A stretch of 64,000 bases of DNA from Phaeobacter piscinae (GTDB taxonomy: Bacteria; Pseudomonadota; Alphaproteobacteria; Rhodobacterales; Rhodobacteraceae): positions 1,612,001-1,676,000 of the forward strand of contig NZ_CP010681.1 of assembly GCF_002407245.1 (NCBI RefSeq), in the 5' to 3' direction. Below, piece after piece: positions 55,319-62,928 of this stretch (the first letter of the stretch is position 1; each line of letters opens with the position of its first letter). The translations under genes were made by a program, and so were the position numbers. Below the pieces are notes generated by a model that saw only the letters and a program-made list of their open reading frames with translations, ran no database searches and had not been told where the DNA came from.

Positions 55319-55807
55319 ATGCCAGAAATACCCAAACTAGACGTGACTGACCGGCGAATTATCCGGGCGCTGCAGCGCAATGGTCGGATGACGAATCTCG
55401 ACCTCGCGGCAGAGGTCAATCTCTCCCCCTCGCCCTGCCTGCGCCGATTGCGTATTTTGGAAAATACCAATGTCATTCAGGGCTACAGCATCGACGTCGA
55501 TGCCAAGGTCTACGGGCTGCCGGTCACGGTCTTTGTCCGGGTCAGCCTTGAGAACCATACGGAAAGCGTGGTGGCCAATTTCGAACGCCAGATCCGCGAC
55601 ACACCGGAAGTGCTGGAGTGTTTTGTCATGACCGGCCTGGCCGACTATTTGCTGCGGGTGGTGGTGGCGGATCTGGAAGATTACGAGCGCTTCGTGCGCG
55701 CCCGGCTCCATCCCATCGGGGGCATCAGTTCCATCGATACCAGCTTTGTCTACGGCGTCGTGAAAAAGACCGCAGTCTACCCTGAGGTTGAGGGCAACGG
55801 AGGCTGA
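55319..55807 (+). CDS. mdeR: Lrp/AsnC-family regulator (MdeR type)
   Basis: This 162-residue Lrp protein has an HTH in RRIIRALQRNGRMTNLDLA with recognition helix SPSPCLRRLRILE, and a C-terminal RAM domain (VFVRVSLENHTE... to SSIDTSFVYG). It diverges from mdeA with 94 bases between starts, the mdeR-mdeAB arrangement of Pseudomonas. It is expected to switch on methionine degradation when methionine is abundant. AAGGA lies 10 bases before the ATG. Confidence 0.88.
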   Translation: MPEIPKLDVTDRRIIRALQRNGRMTNLDLAAEVNLSPSPCLRRLRILENTNVIQGYSIDVDAKVYGLPVTVFVRVSLENHTESVVANFERQIRDTPEVLECFVMTGLADYLLRVVVADLEDYERFVRARLHPIGGISSIDTSFVYGVVKKTAVYPEVEGNGG

Positions 55808-55874
55808 TCACCCATCAGGTTCGCTGATTTGCAGATGGTCGGCAAAGATACGACCTCCCCCGCGCTACATTCTT

Positions 55875-55880
55875 TATAAT
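55875..55880 (+). promoter_or_regulatory. Candidate -10 box (TATAAT) before the cyclase gene
   Basis: A consensus TATAAT occurs in an AT-rich patch 50 bases before the start of the cyclase/TPR gene. No good -35 element is visible at the right distance, so an activator may be needed. Confidence 0.3.
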
Positions 55881-55929
55881 TCTATACTATTCGATATACT
55901 GCCCCCCTATCGGCGGCAGGACATCATCC

Positions 55930-57702
55930 ATGCAGGGGCCCATCCCGACAATCCTTCCCAAAGTCTCGACGCGGCTCACGGCGTTTGCCTTTGCCGATGT
56001 GGCCGATTACACGCGGCATATCGAGATCAGCACCACAGAAACGGTGCGCAGATGGTGTCATTTGCGTGATACGGTGCTGCTAGATGAACTGGAACGGTAC
56101 GACGGTGTGCGGCGGTCTGATGCTGGTGATGCGCTACTGGTAGAATTCACCAGTGCCACTGATGCCGTGCGATGGGCTATGGCAGTGCAGGACCGACTTG
56201 CCCAGTCGGACAACGATGCCAACCCGATGAAGATCCGTATCGGTATCAATATCGACGACGTAATCGACGATCAGGGCACTGTGCAATCCGATGGCGTTGT
56301 TGTTGCCTCGCGCATTCATCAGCTTGCCGATCCGGGAACGGTAGTGGTGACCAAAATGGTTCGCGACATCGTGCGCGGGAAACTCTCTCTGCGATTTCAA
56401 GATCTTGGCTCACCGCTCCTGAAGAACATCGACCGTCCAGTTCAGGTCTATCAAGTCTGTGACGGCAGCGGTGACACCCTTCCCTTACACCCCCATGCGG
56501 ATTGGAAAAACCGCCCGACGTTGGCGGTGCTGCCATTTCAGGATCGCGGCGCGCAGGCAGAGGAGCAGTATTTCGGTGATGGTATCACCGAGGAAATCAT
56601 CTCAGGCGTGTCCCGCAGCCGCACAATGTTTGTCATGGCGCGCACTTCGACGCTTAAATTCCGAGGCAGCAATGAGAACCCGGCCGAGATTGGTCGCGGG
56701 CTTGGGGTCTCCTATCTCTTGACCGGTTCGGTCGACCGCCACGGGGATCAGCTGCGCATTTTTGTTGAACTGATGGATGTGCTTCGCAACCGCGCCATCT
56801 GGGCCCAGACCTACCGCGGAGATTTGCAGGAGCTGTTTGCCTTTCAGGATGAGATCGCCTCCGGTGTGCTGGCGATGCTGGAACCAAAAGTGCTGTCAAC
56901 GGAGGCGGAGCATATCAGCGCCCGAAGCACCGACAGTCTGGATGCGTATAAATGTGTGCTGCGGGCGCTCGCACGACTCTATCAGCTGGATGACCGCAGC
57001 TATGAAGAGGCGATCGCCCTGCTGCAACGAGCCGTGTCTCTCGATCCCAATTACCCACAGGCCCATGCCTACCTTGCATGGTGTATGAATTTCTTTCTAG
57101 CGGAAGGTCATTCTCGAAACCCGCGTGACGACATCTTGATCATGATCAACCATTCCCGACGCGCAGTGGAACTGGACCCCGATGACGCGCTGACCCTGTC
57201 GGTGCGCGCCCATGTGCTCAGCCTGCATGAAAACAGCCCGGAAGACGCATTGGAACTCTTTGAGGATGCACTAGCGCATAATATGAACCTGCCGCTGGCC
57301 TGGGGGCTGAGTGCGACGACATATGCCTATCTCGGCGATGGTGCAGAGGCCCGCGATAGGCTTCTCAATGTCTGGCGGCTGGCCCCCTATGATCCATTGA
57401 GCTTCTTTTTCCTGACTGCGGCGGGCCTTGCTGAGTTTGTTGACGGGAACATGCCGGAAGCGATCCGTTTCCTGAAGAACGCCCGCCGTAACAAACCACG
57501 CTTCATGGCGAGCCTGCGTCTGCTTGCGGCGTCTTTTGCCCTCAGCGGTCAGGCAGACAACGCACGCAAGGTGGCTCAGGAAATTCTTGATCTGGATCCC
57601 GGCTTCTCGGTCTCAAAATTTGCAACTTGGTATCCACTTAAATCGAAGCAGGCTCTGGAGCGACTGATCGACGGATTGATACGCGCAGGACTGCCGGAAT
57701 AG
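55930..57702 (+). CDS. Class III cyclase-domain protein with TolB-like and TPR regions
   Basis: This 590-residue protein begins with a class III adenylate/guanylate cyclase homology domain (about 15-185) with metal-type Asp in FADVADYTRH (D23) and in NIDDV near 110. The usual GxxVNxAAR motif reads DGVVVASR near 122-128, so the ribose-orienting Asn is replaced. A TolB/FlgO-like domain follows (about 195-320: PTLAVLPFQDRG, GDGITEEIISGVSRS, LLTGSVDRHGDQLRI), then tetratricopeptide repeats (about 340-570). It is cytoplasmic. The domain order is common in rhizobia and roseobacters; activity is uncertain. Confidence 0.85.
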   Translation: MQGPIPTILPKVSTRLTAFAFADVADYTRHIEISTTETVRRWCHLRDTVLLDELERYDGVRRSDAGDALLVEFTSATDAVRWAMAVQDRLAQSDNDANPMKIRIGINIDDVIDDQGTVQSDGVVVASRIHQLADPGTVVVTKMVRDIVRGKLSLRFQDLGSPLLKNIDRPVQVYQVCDGSGDTLPLHPHADWKNRPTLAVLPFQDRGAQAEEQYFGDGITEEIISGVSRSRTMFVMARTSTLKFRGSNENPAEIGRGLGVSYLLTGSVDRHGDQLRIFVELMDVLRNRAIWAQTYRGDLQELFAFQDEIASGVLAMLEPKVLSTEAEHISARSTDSLDAYKCVLRALARLYQLDDRSYEEAIALLQRAVSLDPNYPQAHAYLAWCMNFFLAEGHSRNPRDDILIMINHSRRAVELDPDDALTLSVRAHVLSLHENSPEDALELFEDALAHNMNLPLAWGLSATTYAYLGDGAEARDRLLNVWRLAPYDPLSFFFLTAAGLAEFVDGNMPEAIRFLKNARRNKPRFMASLRLLAASFALSGQADNARKVAQEILDLDPGFSVSKFATWYPLKSKQALERLIDGLIRAGLPE

Positions 57703-57834
57703 ACGGCAGCCACAGCGCATAATCGGGATACCCGACAATAACAAAATAAACCGAGAGGCAGACCGGCAAAGGCCAGATATCAGCAGCCACGTAGGACGTT
57801 TTTTAACTCGTATTCAACGATTTAAGGGGGATTT

Positions 57835-59295
57835 ATGATGGCGGAACATGGCAGTTCACAAGGCGCGTCAAACGGTCTGGGCCTCGGGTTGGGGCTGGGC
57901 CTCGGCAATGGTCTGGGCCTCGGAAATGGTTTGGGGTTGGGCAATGGCCTCGGTCTTGGCAACGGATTGGGCGCAGGTCAGGGCTTAGGGCTTGGCCTGG
58001 GTTTGGGGTCTGGGCTTGGTCTTGGGCTAGGATCAGGTCTTGGCCTCGGCAACGGTTTGGGGCTCGGCTCAGGGCTGGGACTCGGGCTGGAAGACAACGG
58101 CTATCTTCTTGGCAATGGCGCTGACGCTGGTATCGGCACATTGCGCAGCTACTACGCGACGCCAATGGAGCTGGGGCTGCTGCCCTGGACGCTGGATTTT
58201 AGCCCCGACAACAACGGCGGTGACCCGTTCCCGCTGTCGATGATCATCAGCCCCTATCAAATCCCAAAAGACAAGGGGACACCGGGACAACCGCAATACC
58301 CTATAACGCTGGAATGGATCACCGAGGACTGGGATCCCGCTCTGCGGTTCTGGGCGCTTCCATTTGATCCCAATCTTGGGGAATGGCTGCGTGCAGCAGA
58401 CAGATCCGAACCCGGCACCATGGCAGCACTGGAATTCGCCTCACAATATCAGAACTGGCATCCCGCCCATGTCGGCGACCGGTGGCTGGAACGAAACGAT
58501 CTACGTTGGCGCTATGTTCAAACAGGAAGCCCAACGCAATCTCAGGGCGCCGCCAAAGATGCCCTTGATATCATCGTTGCTGAGCTCGAAGTGCTCAAAA
58601 TGTATATGGAGGATGATCGTCAACAGTATATGGTTGAATGCGATATCCAGGCGGATGGCCTGCCGGCCTATTTGATCCATTTTCTGGGGGCCAACAGCTT
58701 TGACCATCCGTTCACGCTCAAACTGATTGATCTTGGACTGGCTGTCGGCAATGTCGCCTATATGAGCTATAAAGCCCATTTTAAACGGGTGCGCCCATCG
58801 ATACTGCGGCCCGGCCTGACGGTGCCCTTTGGGCCACCCGCCCATCCAGCCTTTCCCAGCGGCCATGCGTTTCTGGCGCATTTCCTGTCCCTGCTGTTGC
58901 TGGAAATTCCCGGCGTGGCACAGCGATTTGGGGTGGTGAAAGGGTATAAATCTGATGGCTCAGGCACGGATGTGCAAATCCCGGCGGGCACCTTGCTGCG
59001 CAAGCCGACCTATAATGATCTGCTTGGCAGTGATGTGATCGCCTCGCCGTTGCTGACCATGGCGAACCGGATTGCGGTGAACCGTGAAAGGATCGGGGTG
59101 CACTACCCCTCCGACTCGACCGCTGGACGGCACATCGCGGCAGGCATCTGGTATTGCCTGATGGACAGCGCCCCGGTGAACCCAGAGGCAAGCGGCGACC
59201 CATGGGCGCATATCTCGGTCCCCACACTGCACCGTATCCTGGAGAAGGCGAAGGCCGAATGGTCGACACCCTGGGTCTCCGCTGACATCACATGA
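57835..59295 (+). CDS. Gly-Leu-repeat protein with vanadium haloperoxidase/PAP2-like domain
   Basis: This 486-residue protein has two parts. Residues 13-86 are almost only Gly and Leu with Asn or Ser every few residues (GLGLGN, GLGLGS units). From about 95 onward a globular region ends in a PAP2/vanadium-haloperoxidase core: KAHFKRVRP near 310, HPAFPSGHAF near 338-347, and RERIGVHYPSD near 417-427, which supply the vanadate or phosphate ligands (K, R, S-G-H, R, H). Leu codons in the repeat vary widely, so the pattern is held at protein level. AAGGGGG precedes the ATG. There is no signal peptide. It could oxidise halides with peroxide or be an acid phosphatase. Confidence 0.85.
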   Translation: MMAEHGSSQGASNGLGLGLGLGLGNGLGLGNGLGLGNGLGLGNGLGAGQGLGLGLGLGSGLGLGLGSGLGLGNGLGLGSGLGLGLEDNGYLLGNGADAGIGTLRSYYATPMELGLLPWTLDFSPDNNGGDPFPLSMIISPYQIPKDKGTPGQPQYPITLEWITEDWDPALRFWALPFDPNLGEWLRAADRSEPGTMAALEFASQYQNWHPAHVGDRWLERNDLRWRYVQTGSPTQSQGAAKDALDIIVAELEVLKMYMEDDRQQYMVECDIQADGLPAYLIHFLGANSFDHPFTLKLIDLGLAVGNVAYMSYKAHFKRVRPSILRPGLTVPFGPPAHPAFPSGHAFLAHFLSLLLLEIPGVAQRFGVVKGYKSDGSGTDVQIPAGTLLRKPTYNDLLGSDVIASPLLTMANRIAVNRERIGVHYPSDSTAGRHIAAGIWYCLMDSAPVNPEASGDPWAHISVPTLHRILEKAKAEWSTPWVSADIT

Positions 59296-59311
59296 GGATC
59301 GCAGAGACCTC

Positions 59312-62300
59312 CTAGGACGCCATATGCAGGCCCAGATTGTTATCACCCGCGACCAGATCAACAAGGGCCTGCACCTTCGTCGGCGGTGACGCCGCTGCGC
59401 CAATCTTGACCGTGAAGTCAGCGGCAGGGTCGGTGTTGGCACGGTCATTGATCTGGCTCAGCTCATAAAAGACCACCAGCTGGGTGCCTGCAGGGGCCGC
59501 AGTGCGTGCCGCCGTGGTCAGCTGTGTAATCTGCTGCTGATCAGTCTGCACCAGCGTCATGCCGGCCGCGTCCGGCGCAATATCGAACGGTCCGATATCA
59601 ACCTGCCCGTTCCAGACAACACTGCGCTCCATAACTTGAGCCGACGACTTGTCATTAAGCACCCAACCAGCCCACGCCCGCAGCCGCGCGCCACCAGCGG
59701 CCACCGCCCCTCTGTTGCCAAAGCTCGGCAGCCAGCCGGGCATCACCCAATCGGCATCTGCCGCCCAATGAAGCGAGACGGGCACATAGCTGCCCGGTCC
59801 GACCTTCACCGGCCCATCCCCGGTCGGGAACACATCGGGACGGCGGTCGCGAATATAGATATCTACGAGCGGCGGCGCCCCCGCCTTGCTGATAATCTCA
59901 CTCGGCTCGGAGGGGAACATGCCCATGGTTTCATAGGCCCATCGCGTCACCTTGTGAGAGGTGGCGGGCTGCCAGTCTGCTCCGCCTCTCGGCAAGGGTA
60001 CGGAAGCCGGGGCGCTCCAACCGGCCTCCTCCATGCCAACCTCCAGCATTTCCGCCCGCGACGGCGATTGTGCCAGCCCGGCCATCCCCTGCATCAGCAG
60101 ATATAGCGCCATATCAGAGGCCCGGGTGCGCTGTGCCCAGTCAGCCTCTGTATCCGCAAGCGTATCGCCGCCCAAGGATCGATACAGCAGGAAGCAGGTG
60201 GACGATAGGATCTGCTCGGTCAGATAGGCTTTATGCTCGGTCCCGGAATCCGGCGGATCCTCAATCACAGAGCGATTCAGCAACCCATACCAGCCCCAGC
60301 CCATGGCCGGCGTCCGGTCGTGCCGCCGCGGCGCGAAGACAAAGGGAAACGTCCACCCCCGCATCCTCGGGTCGCCGGGATAGGTCGGGCTGGACAGATC
60401 CGACAGCGGATCGAAGAACACCGCCGCCAGCGAGTCCCCTGAACTATGAGCAAAATCGAACTCAAGCTGCCCAATCCGGGCCGCCAAAAGGTAATGCCCG
60501 AATTCATGCATCATCCAGCGTCCGCAGCTGGCCATACCCAGAGGCTCCAATTGACTGCCCGGCGTCCCAGCCTTCACCCGCGCCCAACGGTTGAGATTGG
60601 CCAGCGCCAGATGCATATCGATGCTGGGTTTGCTTTGAAGGGTGGCATCCGGCGCCACTTCATAGCGCACCTGAGCATTGATTGTTCGCCCATCCCGGCC
60701 CGGTCCCGGCACGATGCCCGAGCGGTAGTGTACGGCCAGCGGCCCCTCAGCCGTCGCCATGTAACTCTCTGGTGCAAGGCCCAGCCCGCGCATCGTGTCA
60801 AAGAAGGTTTTGCTGTGCCAATAGGCGCTGATCGCACTGGATATATTGCGGCGCGGCGGCAGATCAGACAGCCCTGTTCCCGGCAGGGTCTTTGGCAGTT
60901 TTCCAACCCCGTCGCCCGGCACAAATCGCGGACAGTTGCGCACTTCATAGGCCGGCTGCTGCATCTTCAGGCCGCTACCCAACCCAATCGCCCGGTTTTC
61001 CCGGAACAGGTCTAATATTATGTCCGGCCGCGTTGGTCGGCGCCATGCAAGCGGTGGTGCGGGGTGTGGCGATACCCGCCCCAAGGGGGCGCGCCAATCG
61101 GGCGGCGGCACCGGAAATACCCGCACAAAAGGCAGCGGCGGCGGTAGCGGACCGCCCGTCCCCGCCATCGCATGACTGACCAGCGGCACCCGCGTCACGG
61201 AGAGCAACTCAACCTCATTTGCGCCCGGCTCCGCCAGACGTACCCGAACGGTCAAACGATAGCTCACAGGTTCGCCGCGCGGCGTATCCTGCCCGCGCGC
61301 CAGCAGGGTCAGAGTGACATCCCAGGCCCCGTCGGTGACGTTCTCAGGCTGCGCCGAAAACCGGATATCCTGCAACAGCAGAGACTTCGGCACCACTCCG
61401 GCCTGTTTGGCAATATCATCCTCCAGCATCGTGATCATCCGATAGACCGAGGACCGCGCCGCAGGCTGCGCATCCGTTTGAGGTGTCGGCGGGACAGAGG
61501 ATATATCTGAGGGCGGTGTCGATGTCGCGCTGCTGGCGTCGTCTGAGACCGCAGCCTCAACAGGCGCGTCACCCGTTTCCGTCTCAGAGGATGCAACCAG
61601 TGTTGCCGGAGCCACACCGGCCTGAAACCCCAAGGGAACACCGGAGAGGCTGCGCGACAAGCCGCCCAGAACCATGCGTTTTTCGGCATCAGTTCGCCCA
61701 GCCAACAGCGATGACAGCGCTTGGTGGGATCCGCCGGGAAACTCTGCCGTCAGGCCACGGATAATCAGATCAAAGCGATCATCAGTGGCGCGTACCTCAA
61801 TCGGGACGCGGAATCCGGCGGACGGGAACCGCATCAGAAAAGACCCGTGCATCGGGTCAGGAATACCTTCAGTCGCGACGAGAATAACGGTGCCCGGCAT
61901 CGCGCTCTTTGGATGGCGCGACATGTTCCAGCTGGCGATCTGCCCCTCAAGACGGCTCGGCTCAGCGTTGATTTTGGGCCAGATATCGCACCAATGCAGC
62001 AGGCTGCCGCTGGCGGCAACATCCGCCAACAGATCCAGCATCGGATCCGCCCGACCCAGCGGCGGCGGCGTTGCGTTCACATAGTGCTTCAGCTGTTTGA
62101 GGTAATGTTCTGCCGCCGTGCTTAGCGCCGCCAGATCAATCTCACCATCAGCACCGCCCACACGCGCAGCCGTCACATAAGGCACCGTCGGATGTGATAT
62201 CAGGCGCGACGGGCGGCGTGACCCCGGATATTGCCACTCATATCGCAACCAGGCCCGCGGTGTTGTGCCTTCAGAAACATCAGTGGGAGGCCATTTGCCA

Positions 62301-62320
62301 GGATGTGTCAGTTTCGCCAT
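59312..62320 (-). CDS. Large hypothetical protein with HEFGH zinc-metallopeptidase motif
   Basis: This 1002-residue protein is not of a family I recognise. A zincin motif HEFGH is at residues 605-609 in CGRWMMHEFGHYLLAARIG, followed by FAHSSGDSLAAVFFDP, which may give further ligands. An internal linker near 270-300 is rich in Ser, Thr, Pro, Ala and Asp, and a Pro-rich stretch (GGPLPPPLPFVRVFPVPPP) follows near 415. There is no signal peptide or membrane helix. The ATG at 62320 has GGGGGAT upstream. It converges on the haloperoxidase-like gene with only 16 bases between stops, and no terminator separates them. Confidence 0.75.
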   Translation of the reverse strand: MAKLTHPGKWPPTDVSEGTTPRAWLRYEWQYPGSRRPSRLISHPTVPYVTAARVGGADGEIDLAALSTAAEHYLKQLKHYVNATPPPLGRADPMLDLLADVAASGSLLHWCDIWPKINAEPSRLEGQIASWNMSRHPKSAMPGTVILVATEGIPDPMHGSFLMRFPSAGFRVPIEVRATDDRFDLIIRGLTAEFPGGSHQALSSLLAGRTDAEKRMVLGGLSRSLSGVPLGFQAGVAPATLVASSETETGDAPVEAAVSDDASSATSTPPSDISSVPPTPQTDAQPAARSSVYRMITMLEDDIAKQAGVVPKSLLLQDIRFSAQPENVTDGAWDVTLTLLARGQDTPRGEPVSYRLTVRVRLAEPGANEVELLSVTRVPLVSHAMAGTGGPLPPPLPFVRVFPVPPPDWRAPLGRVSPHPAPPLAWRRPTRPDIILDLFRENRAIGLGSGLKMQQPAYEVRNCPRFVPGDGVGKLPKTLPGTGLSDLPPRRNISSAISAYWHSKTFFDTMRGLGLAPESYMATAEGPLAVHYRSGIVPGPGRDGRTINAQVRYEVAPDATLQSKPSIDMHLALANLNRWARVKAGTPGSQLEPLGMASCGRWMMHEFGHYLLAARIGQLEFDFAHSSGDSLAAVFFDPLSDLSSPTYPGDPRMRGWTFPFVFAPRRHDRTPAMGWGWYGLLNRSVIEDPPDSGTEHKAYLTEQILSSTCFLLYRSLGGDTLADTEADWAQRTRASDMALYLLMQGMAGLAQSPSRAEMLEVGMEEAGWSAPASVPLPRGGADWQPATSHKVTRWAYETMGMFPSEPSEIISKAGAPPLVDIYIRDRRPDVFPTGDGPVKVGPGSYVPVSLHWAADADWVMPGWLPSFGNRGAVAAGGARLRAWAGWVLNDKSSAQVMERSVVWNGQVDIGPFDIAPDAAGMTLVQTDQQQITQLTTAARTAAPAGTQLVVFYELSQINDRANTDPAADFTVKIGAAASPPTKVQALVDLVAGDNNLGLHMAS

Positions 62321-62773
62321 ATCATCCCCCTTGGTGCATGCGCCGAAGGGCATGCTATGTCTGTGTCATAATGCTCACCCGACATCCTCAGGAACGGCCC
62401 TCCGCAGAAACACAACGACATAATATGCCGCCGTTCAGCAAAGAGTGACGCGGTCTTTCAATCCCGTCATTTCATTGGAGGTGCGCTGCTGGACTTGCGG
62501 CGTCGGCCACGTCGAGCATCTGATGCGCTGCAAACGCAAACCCCACCTCAGGATGAGCCTACCATAGTTTCAGCGCCAACAGTAGGCTGACAGCACACTC
62601 CGCCAGTGATCGGCGAAAGCTGCCAAACCATCATGGATGGCCCGGCGACATGCTGGCCACTTTGGATCTCTGACCGTTTGAGAAATGATCTGTCCTTTGG
62701 AGGCAAAAAATTTGAAACCAGCGCATTTTTTCTCTGGACGCGCCAGAACGGAAACCATATATCAGCCCCACAT
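62321..62773. other. Intergenic region before tRNA-Asn, no gene seen
   Basis: This 453-base gap should hold promoters for the large minus-strand gene and for tRNA-Asn. Frames are short and unconvincing. No integrase, direct repeat of the tRNA 3' end, or insertion sequence is seen here. Confidence 0.5.
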
Positions 62774-62848
62774 TCCGGCGTAGCTCAGCGGTAGAGCAGT
62801 TGACTGTTAATCAATTGGTCGTAGGTTCGATCCCTACCGCCGGAGCCA
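62774..62848 (+). tRNA. tRNA-Asn (anticodon GUU)
   Basis: The sequence folds as a standard cloverleaf: acceptor TCCGGCG/CGCCGGA, D arm AGCTCAGCGGTAGAGC, anticodon loop CTGTTAA with anticodon GTT, T loop TTCGATC, discriminator G and an encoded CCA at 62846-62848. Confidence 0.96.
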
Positions 62849-62856
62849 AAGTTTCC

Positions 62857-62889
62857 AAGGGCTTAGCGTATATACGCTAAGCCCTTTTG
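62857..62889 (+). terminator. Terminator after tRNA-Asn, 30-base perfect palindrome
   Basis: AAGGGCTTAGCGTAT is followed directly by its exact reverse complement, ending CCCTTTT. The 30-base palindrome has no spacer, so the RNA hairpin would lose a few central pairs to the loop. It lies 8 bases after the tRNA. Confidence 0.85.
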
Positions 62890-62928
62890 GCTTCTGCACT
62901 TGTGGTGTTGATGCATCTGCCGCCCTGC

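Noticed and set aside
62321..62848. Genomic island junction at tRNA-Asn
   Set aside because: No integrase, no second copy of the tRNA 3' end and no composition break were seen in the window.
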